Source: Proteles cristata cristata (lineage: Eukaryota; Chordata; Mammalia; Carnivora; Hyaenidae). From it: a stretch of DNA of 64,000 nt. The DNA lies in contig JAESUZ010003293.1 in the NCBI GenBank assembly GCA_017311185.1, forward strand, positions 1,054,001 through 1,118,000, in the 5' to 3' direction. Positions 14,656-26,094 of this stretch are shown here, piece after piece; positions within the stretch are counted from its first letter, which is position 1, and every line of letters starts with the position of its first letter. Made by a program: the position numbers and the translations under genes. Under the pieces are notes generated by a model. That model saw only the letters and a program-made list of their open reading frames with translations, did not search any database and was not told where the DNA came from.

Positions 14656-14925
14656 TTTCTGGTAGTGGGGGCAAGACGGACAAGAATGGAGTAAAGGAAC
14701 ATTTGTGTAGAACCATATCCAATTGTCAGTTGTGAGAAGTACCATCAAGGGAACTGATGTAGCTGTAAGGAATCATGGGGCATCAGGGGACAGAAAGGAA
14801 CCCCTCCTAGAGTGTGCAGTGAAGGCCTCTTTGAGGAGACAGAGCCCAGACTTGTAGGGTAAGGAGAAGCCAGCTCTAGGAAGGGGAGAGAAAAGGCTTC
14901 AAGGTCGAGGCTACATCGATCATGA
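14656..14925 (-). repeat. L2 LINE fragment (antisense)
   Basis: Contains GTGAAGGCCTCTTTGAGGAG and downstream GGAGAAGCCAGCTCTAGGAA, matching the antisense of the L2 ORF2 3' portion and 3' UTR. Diverged and interrupted downstream by a SINE. Confidence 0.65.
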
Positions 14926-14954
14926 TCAGTGTCTGAATCTAATGTCTAACTTCA

Positions 14955-14980
14955 AAAAAAAAATTTTTAATGTTTTATTT

Positions 14981-15015
<35 letters not shown>

Positions 15016-15187
15016 CACGAGCAAGGGAGAGTCAGAGAGAGAGGGAGTCACAGAATCAGAAACAGGCTCCAGGCTCTGAGCTCGCTGTCAGCACAGAGCC
15101 CGACACGGGGCTTGAACCCACGAACTGTGAGATCATGACCTGAGCCGAAGCCGGACGCTCAACCGACTGAGCCACCCAGGCGCGCCT
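14955..15187 (-). mobile_element. SINEC_Fc-like SINE with expanded (GA)n
   Basis: Reverse copy with an exact 13-bp duplication TAATGTCTAACTT at 14940-14952 and 15189-15201. The GA tract at about 14983-15012 has grown to roughly 15 units. The head ends CACCCAGGCGCGCC. Confidence 0.95.
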
Positions 15188-15201
15188 GTAATGTCTAACT
15201 T

Positions 15202-15844
15202 TGGTAGAGGAGAGGGCACCGGGAGAATGCCTGCCTGGTTAGGAAAAGGGTTGCAGAAAGAGGTGACCAGAATCACATACCTCAGAGTCACCTGTTTTAT
15301 AATTCTACCCAAGAGCCTCTATGGCATCATTTGAGGAGCACAGAAGGATTCTCCACATCCACCCCCAGGGGCCCTAAACCTCTCTCATGAGATTCCTTGC
15401 CAAGGTACCTGAGATTCTTCTCTGAGTTAAGGCTTTGAGGACAGAACATTCTGAGATGTCTGCAATGGAGAACACATTTTGAGACCTTTTTGGTTAATAA
15501 CTTGGTTTACATAAGTCGATCAGATCAGATCAGCTAGATAGTCATTTTATAATAGGATTATTTAGGGAAAGTGCTGTGTGTGGTGAGGACTGAGTGGGAG
15601 TAGGTGGAGGGAATCTCTCCTGTGCGGTGGGTGAGCAGTAAGAATACCAGGTCCCCAAGACCATGTTTTTCTCATAAAAGGAGCCCTAGGAGAAGGTTTG
15701 TACCCAAAATAACCCAAACAGAGCAGGAGGTCACCTATTTAAGGAGAGTCTTCAGGCTTTCATGGACAACGAGAAGCCAATTCCAAAGGTGAGCTGGGTT
15801 TCAAAACATAAGAGCAACATGGAAAACTTCAGAATGTTTAGCAC
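15202..15844. other. Mostly unique intronic sequence
   Basis: A possible continuation of the L2 relic at 15205-15265 and a hAT-like word near 15270, neither secure. Includes the local repeat GATCAGATCAGATCAG at about 15519-15534. No gene. Confidence 0.35.
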
Positions 15845-16135
15845 AGAGCATTGATGATGATTAAAGGGTTGTAAAATTGAACCTATAAGGATAAGTTGAA
15901 AGACGTGGGATTATTTAGCTTCAAGAAGAGGAGGCTGAAAAATGACTTAATAATAGACTTCAAAATTATGAGGAGTTATTAAGCCGTGTATGGTGACCAG
16001 CTGTTTCATTTCTGGCACTGTCAGAGAAAGAACAGGTTTTAACTGAAGCATGATAGATTTAGGTTAGATTTAAAGAAGAACTCCTGGACTGTAAGAATTG
16101 TTAAAAGGATGGGTTGCTGAAGACAGAGGGTGTGA
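15845..16135 (-). repeat. L3/CR1-type LINE fragment (antisense)
   Basis: The order GGATTATTTAGCTTCAAGAA, GAGGAGGCTGAAAAATGACT, AATAATAGACTTCAAAATTATG and GATTTAAAGAAGAACTCCTGG matches the antisense of the CR1/L3 LINE 3' end. These are among the oldest repeats in mammals. Confidence 0.7.
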
Positions 16136-16172
16136 CTAGTGGGCTTTGCATTCATCTCCATTCTATCCTAGC

Positions 16173-16174
<2 letters not shown>

Positions 16175-16206
<32 letters not shown>
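16175..16206. repeat. (GT)n microsatellite
   Basis: About 16 uninterrupted GT units. Likely polymorphic. Confidence 0.97.
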
Positions 16207-16208
<2 letters not shown>

Positions 16209-16740
16209 ATGAAGAGGCACAAAGCACCACCTTCCTGCTTTATAAAATCAAAGGCATGATTCCTGTTTCCCATTAGAATTCTGAGGCTCAGAGTTGCAGA
16301 GGTTGGTGGACACAAATGATGAGGGTAATTTGTCTTGCTTCAATGGCCATTAGCATCTTTAATTGAGAAAAATGTGGCCCAAAAGAGGAACAGATCTGCC
16401 GCATGATCAAAAAAATGGTTCTTGATAATCAGAACAGAAGCACTAGTGAGAAGATGGGATGGAGTGAGGTTTCATTACTGGAAAAACTCAGGTGTGTTTG
16501 ACTTGTATATGCCACATCAGAAGGCGGGGTTTTATGAAGTTGATTCATTTTTTTTTCTCCATTCCCTTCTGACTGGGAGAAATTAAAAGCACTTCCGGGT
16601 GACACCACAGTTCACATAACCTGGAGCTTGAGGAGCTGCCTTCCAAAAGTCACCCTCAAGGAAAGGATTGGCACAGAGAAGGAGGAAGAAAGGAAATAGG
16701 CTGGATTTATCTCTGAAAACAGAAATCTGCATGCATTTAA
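16207..16740. other. Unique intronic sequence
   Basis: No repeat or gene recognised between the microsatellite and the next SINE. Confidence 0.4.
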
Positions 16741-16752
16741 AAGCTGGCAGAG

Positions 16753-16965
16753 GGGCACCTGGGTGGCTCAGTTGGATAAGCATCTGATTTCAGCTCAGAT
16801 CGTGATCTCATGGTTAGTGGGTTCAAGCCCCGCATCAGGCTCTGTGCTGACAGCTCAGAGCCTGGAGCCTGCTTCAGATTCTGTGTCTCCCTCTCTCTCT
16901 CCCCCTCCCTGCTCGTGCTCTGTCTCTTTCTCTCAAATATAAATAAAACAGTCAAAAAATTTAAA
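16753..16965 (+). mobile_element. SINEC_Fc-like SINE
   Basis: Sense copy starting GGGGCACCTGGGTGGCTCAG with a CAAATATAAATAAAACAGTC tail. The probable short duplication is AAAGCTGGC / AAAGTTGGC on each side. Confidence 0.92.
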
Positions 16966-16974
16966 AAAGTTGGC

Positions 16975-18029
16975 CTAACAGTGGCAAAGCTTTCGTAAAG
17001 ACTTACTGAATATGCCATCCCTGTCCGCTTTGGAGCTGGAACTCAGGGAAGCAGAGAGCCTCATTTCCTGGTTTAGCCTCTCTCTCGGCAAAGCCAAGCG
17101 GCAGAGTTTTAGTTTTAGATTTATTCTCAAATCCTCTTTTGCTTATAATACCTGTCTGAGCGACTTTTGTAAGACTAAATTAGCACACCTGCAGATGGTT
17201 TGCTCTAAGCACTCATGATAGCTCTCTGATGAAACTATGAAAAACAAAGAACACATATGTAGTGTTCTCAGATGAGTCCTTTGTTTTGAACTAAGTGGAT
17301 ATAATTTTCTCTAAAGGAAAAAAAATAATCAAAGACACTAAAGAAGCAGACTTTGAAACAGGTGACCCAAGTGGGAAGAAGGCTAAGTGGGTGTGGCGCT
17401 AAGCTAGGGGAAAGGAAAAATACTGAGAAAACATATTTTTCTTTCCTTCCAAAATAACTTGGGCTCCTTAATTCGGTAAGCACACTTAGCCCCTTTCACC
17501 ACTACACTTTACCTGTCCAAAGAATTGTCACTGTTGGAGAGCCACCTGCAACCTGCCATTGGGTCAGAAGTCACAACCCACTTCCTTTTACTGGCCTCCT
17601 CTCTTTCTGGTCTGTGATATTTTCCTTGTGGCCGTGGAAGTTTGGGACATTATTTATTTTCATGATTTCTACATTTGGGTCTCCCCTACCCTCAGATAAT
17701 CTGTGGTCACGACCCCGTCTAAGGATTCTTAAAAACTACAACAGCTGGCTTTTCCGTAGCAAAAGTCAACCTCGAGGGCATTAGTGGCTCCTTTTCTGCT
17801 CCTGAGGTCTGGAGATTGATAGTGGGAAGGAAGAGCAAGTGAGAAGAGGTGTGGTTTACTCCTATTATGAAAAGGAGCCCTCTTCTGAATACTTTGTTGC
17901 AGGAAATGTCTCTCATTACACGTATGTGGACAGTGGAAGGGATTTATTCCTTATTGTCTGTATACCTTTAAGTACTGTGACCCAAGGCTGGCTGTGTGTC
18001 CTTGAGGAATAAGCTATGAAACATCATCT
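16975..18029. other. Unique intronic sequence
   Basis: No repeat confidently recognised. A RUNX-type TGTGGTTT occurs at 17850-17857. No gene. Confidence 0.4.
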
Positions 18030-18047
18030 AAAGCAACACAAGACCCA

Positions 18048-18279
18048 AGGCGCCTGGGTGGCTTAGTCGGTTAAGCGTCCGACTTTCGCTTAGGTCATGA
18101 TCTCGCGGTTCGTGGGTTCGAGCCCCGCGTCGGGCTCTGTGCTGACTGCCAGCTCAGAGCCTGGAGCCTGTTTCAGAGTCTGTGACTCCCTCTCTCTCTG
18201 ACCCTCCCCTGCTCACACTGTCTCTCTCTCTCTCTCTCCTTGAAATAAATAAACCATTTAAAAAAAATAAAGAAAAAAT
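18048..18279 (+). mobile_element. SINEC_Fc-like SINE, young subfamily
   Basis: Sense copy beginning GGCGCCTGGGTGGCTTAGTC with the young-group marks GACTTTCGCTTAGGTC, TGACTGCCAGCTCAG and AGAGTCTGTGACTCC. An 18-bp duplication with one mismatch lies at 18030-18047 and 18280-18297. The A and B boxes of the tRNA-like head (TGGCTTAGTCGG, GGTTCGAGCCC) are intact. Confidence 0.97.
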
Positions 18280-18392
18280 AAAGCAACACGAGACCCATCA
18301 GTGTGCCCCTAAGATGGTTTAGTTGTCTGTTCTTTCCTGAGCTACTTTCTTCCTTGAGGCCTTTACTTAAGACCTAAAAACCAACTTTTCTT

Positions 18393-18585
18393 GGGGCGCC
18401 TGGGTGCCTCAGTCAGTTAAGCATTCAGCTCTTGGTTTTGGCTCTGGTCATTTCACAGTTTGTGGATTCAAGCCCCGCATCCAGCTCTGTGCTGAAAGCC
18501 GGAGCCTGCTTGAGTTTCTCTCCCTCCCTCTTTCTCTGCCCCTCCCCCCTCACACTTTCTCTCAGAAATAAATAAAAGCTTAAAA
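18393..18585 (+). mobile_element. SINEC_Fc-like SINE, older variant
   Basis: Sense copy 110 bp after the previous one. The body is shorter (GCTGAAAGCCGGAGCCTGCT) and diverged. A short AACCAAC duplication lies at 18379-18385 and 18590-18596. Confidence 0.9.
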
Positions 18586-18596
18586 AGTTAACCAAC

Positions 18597-19479
18597 CTCC
18601 CTTTCCTTTAGAGAAACTGTGATAGACACCAAGTAAGAGCGTTCAGCCGCCAGAGCTTTATGGAAGGTTGAACCCATGGCCGTGATAATGTCTAAAAGGT
18701 TAACTCAAGAAGGCCAGAGGTTTCCATAAAGGTCTTGAGATTTAAGGGGAGCAAAAGTGGATGCTTCGGATAGGGTGCCAGTGGAGGGTCCTGTGCCTTG
18801 GTCACTTCTTGGGGGATTCCCACGTGGACTCCCCTGGGTATTTTTAGAAGTCTACTTTGGTGGCACAGATCAGACACAGCAAGGAAGTTTGCTGGGGCTG
18901 GGGCTGCGGGGGTTTTTGTAGTCCAAAATTAGGAAACCATAGATGGACCAACATGTAGGGCACATGCCCATTTTATTATTTACAGAGCATATTTTTGCCC
19001 GTCTCATATATATCATAGTGGGATGTGTATTGTGAGACCCGGCGCAGCAGTTCCGCAGTGGAACCAACTGGCTGGGAGACCCAAGGATGAGAGGTGCCTT
19101 TTCTGTTTGCTCTCATCCAGGCTGTCTAGGAGTGGTGCTGGGGATGTGGCTTGATGGTAGTAAATTTGTCACGTAGTAGCCCAGTGGCCATATACGAATA
19201 GTGGTTAGTAGGAAGGAACTTTACTGGCTAGAGCAGCACCAGACATCCACTTTATGGAGGAAGGATCGACTTTCCATCATCACTCACAGCTCTGGTGAAG
19301 CCCTTATGTGGTGTGGAGTCACCACTGCGTTCTCTTTGGTGAGAAGTGAAATGCACGTAAATAAAACGTTGCAAACTGAATTGGGAAAAATCTGACACCG
19401 AAAGATGAAATGTAGCTTTTGCAGCATGAGATTTGTGGCACAAACTGACCAGAGGAAGGAAATCTGATGATCTAGATAG
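18597..19479. other. Unique intronic sequence
   Basis: Single-copy; no repeat or gene recognised. Confidence 0.4.
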
Positions 19480-19600
19480 ATGCCTCTGGTTATTACCACT
19501 TGTGCTGTGTGCCTTGTGCTAGGCGCTCAACAGGATGAGTCAGATATTGCCGTAAATAAAGACTTTATGGGGAACGGAGAGATCCTTGTGTTTGAAGGAC
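19480..19600 (-). repeat. Short L2-like antisense fragment
   Basis: GTGCCTTGTGCTAGGCGCTC followed by TAAATAAAGACTTTATGGGG resembles the antisense of the L2 3' end. Short and diverged. Confidence 0.4.
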
Positions 19601-19689
19601 TAGGTGGAAGCCGGCTAATTTATAAATGTCTCCTTTCATTCTTTTCAGGGCTGGAATCAATTGCACTAAAAGTCCTTTGAGGAAAACAA

Positions 19690-20055
19690 TTTTTGAAACA
19701 TTTCTTTCTTTCTTTTTTTATTATTTTTTGCTACTGCAAAGAGCCTCTGAAGCTGAACCGTAGCTGAGTCATATTCCCAGCTCTAGCCCTGGCGCCATTT
19801 GGCTGGTCCTTGGAATGGCTTTTAATAGTGCTCCTATCAGGAAAACACACTCACATTGATCTATTATCTTATTATCGGTCTCAATTGCCAGGCCATTGGA
19901 AGGCGCATGGTTTGTAAATTATTTAAAATACCATTTAAAAAAAGATTTTATTTATACATTAAGATATTAACTCCCAAGACCTCCACAGAGTTAGAAAGTA
20001 CCTGGAAGCAATTCCATGAAATTCTAATGTTGATTCTTAGATCCTTTTGTCTTCG
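19690..20055. other. Unique AT-rich sequence, candidate conserved element
   Basis: Single-copy stretch with CCATTTGGCTGG, TATTATCTTATTATC (GATA-type words) and GCCAGGCCATTGGAAGG, ending at the tandem duplication. No coding frame recognised. Confidence 0.35.
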
Positions 20056-20149
20056 GTGACTTTGATAATAAAATGAATGAACCTTACGAGGAAAAGTCAG
20101 CAGTGACTTTGATAATAAAATGAATGAACCTTACGAGGAAAAGTCAGCT
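20056..20149. repeat. Exact tandem duplication, 47-bp period, two copies
   Basis: Unit 1 at 20056-20102 and unit 2 at 20103-20149. The first 46 bases are identical (start GTGACTTTGATAATAAAATG, end AAAAGTCAGC) and only the last base differs. It is not a known repeat family. Confidence 0.97.
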
Positions 20150-20814
20150 TCCATAAGGTCTGTATTATGTCTTCTCTCTCTCTGCATTAATTGGAAAGAT
20201 GCTTCCAATGAGCCTGCTCTGTGTCAGAGCCTCTGAATGTTAGGTGCTGATGAAGTAACTTTGAGAAGCTAACTTGGAAGAGACACAGCAGAATTGAGAA
20301 GAAAGCCCAGTTCAGTCCTCAGTATTCTGTTAAACATATCAGGACATTGAGGACTTAATTCGTTGGGCAGATGAGCAGGGTCCCACCTTTTATTTTTACA
20401 ACTTATAAACATGTATGACTAGTCAGTCATACTTTATTGTTGTCTGCTTTCTGGCCATAGCCACATCTCCTTACAGCTTTCAGCCCCCTGTCCCCACCAC
20501 CTCTGCTCTGTGCCCTCACTGAGAACTCAGCTCCATGGTCGCCATCTTTATCTTAGTTTGTCACCTCACTCTGTTCTCTCCACTTCTTCATCCTTCAGTC
20601 ACCGCATCTACCTCTTCACCAGCACCTGAAAGCTCTCTCACTCTGTCACTGCTCCCTCCAACCAGAGCAGGGAGGCACTTGTCTGTCTTTACAGAATGGG
20701 CTTCTGGGTACATTTTGATCCAAAGAAGGGTTTCCAAAGCTAAGGAGGGTGTAGCAAAACTCCTCCAGTTTCAAGAGCATGTGTGCACAGCGTGAGAAGA
20801 GCATAAAAACTAAC
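20150..20814. other. Unique intronic sequence
   Basis: CT-rich in the middle (20465-20660). A short + strand open frame at 20535-20795 has no recognised similarity and is low-complexity. Confidence 0.4.
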
Positions 20815-20985
20815 ATCTGTTAGTTCCCGAGGTTCTGTGCTGGATGCTTTGTCTCCATGATATCCTCGTTTACAAATGAGGAAACCGAGGCCTCAAGAAG
20901 TTGCATTCGGCAACCCAAGTCCTTTGCAATAGCAAAGTCAACTGTTTTCTGGCTTCAAGTCCATACTTTTTCTGCTGCTTGATAC
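20815..20985 (-). repeat. MIR
   Basis: Reverse MIR with TCTGTGCTGGATGCTTTGTC, CGTTTACAAATGAGGAAACC and GAGGCCTCAAGAAGTTGCAT in order. Confidence 0.8.
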
Positions 20986-21305
20986 CAAAGGCTTTGAATA
21001 TCTGTGAGTGATTTTGAGGAGAAACTTTATGGAACTTTATATCAGAGGTTAAGGCAAATCTAAACTAAGTTAGAGCCTCAAATATTATTTGTAGTTCTTT
21101 CTCTGTCCTTAGTGCAGTGGGAAGTGGGAAGGACTGAGGCACAGGTGAGGAACCCAGGTAGAAAGGGTCTCATGTGGCAATTGGCAATATCACTTTGGAC
21201 TCTTCTGGCTCTTACTTACCTTTACTAAGTCATCTTCTTAGGGAAATCAAAATTATTATTAGTCACACAAAATGAATTTTTACCTACCGTGTACATTTTG
21301 TATTT
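20986..21305. other. Unique intronic sequence
   Basis: No repeat or gene recognised. Confidence 0.4.
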
Positions 21306-21320
21306 TCCTGTTAATCTTTT

Positions 21321-21551
21321 TTTTTTTTTTAATTTTTTTAAATGTTTTTATTTATTTCTGAGAGAGAGAGAGAGAGACACCGTGAGCAGAGGAGGGTCAG
21401 AGAGAGAAGGAGACACAGAATCTGAAACAGGCTCCAGGCTCTGAGCTGGCAGTCAGCACAGAGCCCGACGCGGGGCTCGAACCCACGAACCGCAAGATCA
21501 GGACCTGAGCGAAAGTCGGACGCTTAACCGACTAAGCCACCCGGGCGCCCC
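21321..21551 (-). mobile_element. SINEC_Fc-like SINE, young subfamily
   Basis: Reverse copy with GGCAGTCAGCACAGAGCCCG and GACTAAGCCACCCGGGCGCC. A 14-bp duplication with one mismatch lies at 21306-21319 and 21552-21565. Confidence 0.95.
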
Positions 21552-21760
21552 TTCTGTTAATCTTTAATGCCACTGTGTATAAGTGTTCTGCCACTGTAGA
21601 GAAGTAGTCATACTTTTCTTTTGCGGTAGTTTAGATTATGTGGAAAATACATTGTTTTGGTGAAAATGTAACATTTGTGGGCCTAGTAACACAAGCATGT
21701 GTGATGCTCAGTGCTACCCATGTTTCTTACATTTTGAGTAACATTTATTTTTAAGATGTA

Positions 21761-21970
21761 ATTTTTTATTAAAATGTTCATTTTGAGAGACGGGAGTGGG
21801 GTGGGACAGGGGAGGGGCAGAGAGCAAGGAAGAGAGAGAATTCCGAGCAGGCTCCGTGGCGCCATCAGTGCAGAGCTCAATGTGGGGCTCGATCCCATGA
21901 ACTGTGAGATCATGACCTGAGCTGAAATCAAGAATTGGACGCTTAACTGACTGAGCCACCCATGCGTCCC
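21761..21970 (-). mobile_element. SINEC_Fc-like SINE, older variant
   Basis: Reverse copy, diverged body (GGGAGTGGGGTGGGACAGGG). Exact 9-bp duplication TAAGATGTA at 21752-21760 and 21971-21979. It sits at the edge of an L1 3' end. Confidence 0.9.
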
Positions 21971-21979
21971 TAAGATGTA

Positions 21980-22545
21980 CTTTTAAGAACAGTTTTAGGT
22001 CAACAGCATCCTGGGGGGGAAGATATGGATACCTCCCGTATCCCTTGCTCCCACACATGTACAACTTCCCCATCATCAGCAGCTCCCAACAGAGTGGTAC
22101 TCTCATTACAGGCAATGAATCTGCATTCATTAACACATCATGATTACCCAAAGTCCTTGTTTTACCTTAGAGTTTACTCTTGGTGTTATATATACCATGT
22201 GAGTTTAGACAAAGATATAATAACATGTATCATACTGAGTGGTTTCACTGCCCAAATCCTCTGTATTCCCCCTGTTTACCCCTCCTCCACCTAGCCCCTA
22301 AAAACTGATATCCTTTTCATGTCTCCACAATATTACCTTTTCTAGAATGTCATACAGTTGGGATCCTACAGTATCTAGCCTTTCCAGATTGGCTTCTTTC
22401 ACTGCATAACATGCATTTAAGGTACTTCTATGTCATTTCATGGCTCGAGAGCTCATTTCTTAATACTAAATAATATTCTGTTGTTTAGATATACCACAGT
22501 TTATTCGTTTACAAGGACATTTGTTTTCATTTAATGACTACATAA
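21980..22545 (+). repeat. L1 3' end fragment (old L1M type)
   Basis: Matches the 3' UTR of old mammalian L1 in order: GTTTTAGGTCAACAGCA, CCCACACATGTACAAC, AACAGAGTGGTACTCTCATT, ACATCATGATTACCCAAAGTC, GAATGTCATACAGTTGG, and TAAATAATATTCTGTTGTTTA. It has no coding region and no intact tail. Confidence 0.8.
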
Positions 22546-23224
22546 GAAAAGTATTGGTTGTAAAATTTTCAGAAATAATCAGAAAGCATAAAGAAGAAAG
22601 TAAAAGTGACTTGAAATTCAATACCAAAAATAATCCCAGTTAGTATTTTGATGCCTTTCCTTACACTGTTTTTCCTGAGAATGTATTTGTGGGTATGCAT
22701 ATGTAGTCACACACTTCCTTTTTATTTTATAAAATTTTGCTCATATCTTCTAAGCTGATTTCATTTTTTAAAATTATTAGAAAGGGTTGCCAGATCTCAA
22801 GATGATAAATCTTATGTGAGGTAAAAATAAACATTTTGAAAATAGTTTATAAAAATCGGTATAAAATTTATTCTAGTTCCTTTAAGAGTATTCTAGCCCA
22901 TGGGATTATTTATTTCCTGATCTAGTTGCCTGCCTCAGAATATAATTGTACATTCTCTTTCTTGCTTTTCTTCCTGTCTCCTTTGTTTTCTCACTTTATC
23001 CTGTTTGATAGGTGCTCATGGGATATCGAGCATGCGAAATGGCCATGTGTAAGCACATGCCGTGCTGGGCACCATAATGGCCTCTGTGGTCCTTCTCCAC
23101 ACCTTTCTGAGGTCCCCTCTCCATGTTCCCACTTCTAGAGTGGTGCCACATGCCTTCACCGAGGATTCTTAGACCTGCCTTTGAGGAAATACTCTACATT
23201 TGTTTAGTTTACAAAGTTTATGTT
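22546..23224. other. AT-rich sequence, origin unresolved
   Basis: Possibly further old LINE sequence up to about 22900, then unique sequence with a short + strand open frame. No gene recognised. Confidence 0.35.
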
Positions 23225-23330
23225 ATTCCTTTAACTTCATAATAACCACGTGAAGACACCGTTTTACAAGTGAGGGAAAGGCTTTGAGAAGTTAAGGGAC
23301 TTGCCCAGGCTCACACATCTCTCTTGAATA
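23225..23330 (-). repeat. MIR core fragment
   Basis: CCGTTTTACAAGTGAGGGAA, GAAGTTAAGGGACTTGCCCAG and GCTCACACATC give the conserved reverse MIR core. Confidence 0.8.
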
Positions 23331-23481
23331 TTTCATGTTTAAAAATGGCTTGGTGTGAGTCACACTGAACTCAGGAAGAGAAGAGATTCCAGCTGATAAT
23401 TTAAAGAAAAGTACAGAAAATATTACCACAGCCAAAGTGATTTCAGATTACTCTAACTAGAAAATTTCACTGAATTTTAGA

Positions 23482-23690
23482 TGTTTTTTTTTAAAGTTTG
23501 TTTATTTTTATTTTTGAGAGAGAGCGAGCAGGCAGGGGAGGGGCAGAGAGAGAAGGAGAGAATCCCAAGCAGGCTCCATGAGGTCAGTGCAAAGCCTGAT
23601 GCAGGGCTCGATCTCATGAACCTTGAGATCATGATCTGGGCTGAAGTCAAGAGTCTGATATTTAACTGACTGGCCACCCAGACACCTTCC
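23482..23690 (-). mobile_element. SINEC_Fc-like SINE, older variant
   Basis: Reverse copy with TCCCAAGCAGGCTCCATGAG body and a decayed head (GACTGGCCACCCAGACACC). A C-rich run at 23691-23702 follows. Confidence 0.9.
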
Positions 23691-23715
23691 CTCCCCCCCC
23701 CCAAAGTAAGTAGCA

Positions 23716-23840
23716 GGGGCACCTGGCTGGTTTAGTTGGTAGAGCTTGTGACTCTTGATCTTAAGGTTGTATGTTCAAGCCCCATGTTGGGCATAGAGCT
23801 TACTTAAGAAAAAGAGAGAGAGAAACAGAAATAAATAGGA
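23716..23840 (+). mobile_element. Short CAN-SINE of an older type
   Basis: Has only the tRNA-like head (GGGGCACCTGGCTGGTTTAG, B-box-like GTTCAAGCCCC) and then TTGGGCATAGAGCTTACTTAAG and an A/GA-rich tail. It lacks the long CT body of the other copies, as in the older carnivore-wide form. Confidence 0.85.
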
Positions 23841-24739
23841 ATCAAGTATAAGTAAAGGAAGAAACCAATTTAAATCAATTAATGGAGGAAAAAAGAGTGT
23901 CTTCAATGTAGCTGCTCACTCATTACCAGGAAGGGAGGGGAAAAATACTGCTTCACTTTTCCTAACACAAAAAGGCTGTGGATCAGGAATAGCTGAATCA
24001 AGGGGCAGAGTAATTCTCTCCTGATTCATAGGAGATAGGTGTCTGCTGAAGGGCAAGTGGAAGAAGATCCAATGCCAGATGAGGGCTTTTCTGATTTCTG
24101 GAAATCTAGCTACACAAAAGATGATAGAATATAGAGTCAAGATTCTTAGGAAATCTTGAAATGTAAAACATCTTCATTTCCAACAGATATCTGGAAAACC
24201 AGAGCCATCCTGTTTGGCAGATACTTTATTTTAAGCTACTTAGTCTACCTGGAAATGTAATTTGAATTATTATTTTTTATTCAAAACTTGTGAAAATGGA
24301 GCCAGCTTTCCTAGTGTCTGACTTCTGGTGTCCACGGGGCTGAATGAAGGAGAGAAAAGAAGCCATCGCTTCGTGGAGTAGCCTGCCCCACAGAACAAGG
24401 GAGGTGGTGAGTTGGCTGAGGGAGGTCTATGACTGGGGGGAGAATTAGAGGCTCAGTCACCTATCAAGGTCAAAAGCTCTGTGGGAAGTATGCAGAGGTG
24501 ATTCTGAAGCACATTTTCCCCTGTTAATAAGATAAGGAGGCAAATAGGCACAGACCAGGACCAACAGAGATGCTCTGATTATATGGAGGTAAACAAATGC
24601 GGAGATGTGTTCTGAGTGGGAAATTGAAAACGTAGCAGTGTATTAGGCAGTGTAGAGTATTTGTTAAGCCTCTCAAAGTCTTGATGGTACTACCTAGAGT
24701 TCATATTTCAGTTTTGTGACATTGAAAAATCAGACGGAA
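23841..24739. other. Unique intronic sequence
   Basis: Single-copy, purine-rich in parts. No gene; no repeat assigned. Confidence 0.35.
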
Positions 24740-24905
24740 ATACTGGGTTATTCAGAACCAGACTGTAATAACTGCCGTTGGATCTGGCATTGTGGAAGCC
24801 ATTGGTGATCCTGGCAAAAAGAAATGTCAGTAGGAGAGATTCAGAAGAACATTGGGTGAAATTTTAAGAGAAAACGGAGGATAGGAAGTGGGGAAAAGGA
24901 ATTCA
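24740..24905 (-). repeat. L2 LINE fragment (antisense ORF2)
   Basis: The phrase order GGATCTGGCATTGTGGAAGC, CATTGGTGATCCTGGC and TTTTAAGAGAAAACGGAGGA matches the antisense of the L2 reverse-transcriptase region. No intact frame. Confidence 0.7.
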
Positions 24906-24984
24906 GGAAGTGAGCACACTTTTAGAGTGTTCTCCGTAAGGGCGTTAGGAAAATGGGTCAGTAACCGGGAGGGCGTATGGCGTA

Positions 24985-25150
24985 GTTGGAAGGACAGTTA
25001 GGACTTGGAGTTACAAAACTAAAGCCGGTGGTGCTGGCCCTTCATGAATGAGCATCTGTGTCTCTCACGGTCTTGGTGTCTTCAACAGAAAAATGGGGAT
25101 ACGGATACTGAAACCTACCTAGAATGGTGATTCTGGAAGATAACGTATAA
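24985..25150 (+). repeat. MIR
   Basis: GGACAGTTAGGACTTGGAGT followed by GTCTTCAACAGAAAAATGGGG and ACTGAAACCTACCTAGAATGG gives a diverged sense MIR. Confidence 0.65.
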
Positions 25151-25620
25151 TAATGATTTTTCATTGTGAGCAGGAACATAAATGTGAAAATCTCATCATC
25201 TTTAGTGTGTAATAGAAATTCTCAAAGAAACATATGATTACTTGGAGGAAGTGGAGTCCTGAGAAAAATAGATATGAATGATTGGGTGAACTGAAGGCCT
25301 TTATTAAGAGCCCTGGGAAGGGAAGACCATAGAATGTGCCGGGGAAGCAAAGAGAAGGGCCAGATTGGAAGAGACGGTGAATGTTGGCGAGAACTCCGAG
25401 GAAAATCAAGTTGGATAGGGAGGATTGGGCTGAGGATGAATGACTGTAAAGGCCATTCAGGAGACTCTGAGTTGATGGGGCAGGCAGTGGGGTGGCCCTG
25501 TGGGTTCCCCAGCAGGATCGTTGAAAGTGAAAGGCTTTGGATTTCTGCATTCTGTGGAATCACAGGGATTAGAGCAAATTCCACTTTGTCTATAAGAAGA
25601 TCTCCAATGTTGCCAACGCA
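25151..25620. other. Purine-rich intronic sequence, origin unresolved
   Basis: Open frames on both strands cross 25161-25584, helped by the purine bias. They share no recognised similarity. It may include more antisense L2. Confidence 0.3.
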
Positions 25621-25630
25621 TCTGGGATAT

Positions 25631-25841
25631 ATTTTTTTAATGTTTTATTTATTTCTAGGAGAGAGAGACAGCGTGAACAGGGGAGGGTCAGAGAGAGAGG
25701 AAGTGACAGACTCTGAAACAGGCTTCAGGCTCCGGGCTGGCAGTCAGCACAGAGCCCAACGCAGGGCTCGAACCCACGAATCGCGAGATCACGACCTAAG
25801 CAAAAGTCGGACGCTTAACCGACTAAGCCACCCAGGCGCCC
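25631..25841 (-). mobile_element. SINEC_Fc-like SINE, young subfamily
   Basis: Reverse copy with the five young-group marks and GACTAAGCCACCCAGGCGCC at the head. The duplication CTGGGATAT lies at 25622-25630 and 25842-25850. Confidence 0.95.
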
Positions 25842-26094
25842 CTGGGATATTTTAATTTGGTGGAGGAAGCAGGAGGAATCAAAGACCAGGAGAAATAGAA
25901 AGTAGAAACATGAAGGCAAGGGAGCCAGCTGGAAAGGTGCATCTACAATCCCAGTGTGGTGAGAACCAGAGTTGAACCTTATTGTTATAGGGAGATTATG
26001 TGCTGTGAAAGTCAGGGTGAATATCCTGGAGAAGAAAAGTGCAAAAGAAAGGGCTGTTTCAAGAGGGAAAACATTCATGAAATAAGTCTTAGGT

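Noticed and set aside
18048..18120. tRNA gene
   Set aside because: The A- and B-box-like words belong to the tRNA-derived SINE head; there is no cloverleaf with a paired acceptor stem.
21714..22151. 145-residue minus-strand open frame
   Set aside because: Crosses the SINE at 21761 and the L1 3' end; repeat-derived.
25334..25855. 173-residue + strand open frame
   Set aside because: Its second half is translated from the reverse SINE at 25631-25841 and the first half is purine-rich intron. Not a gene.
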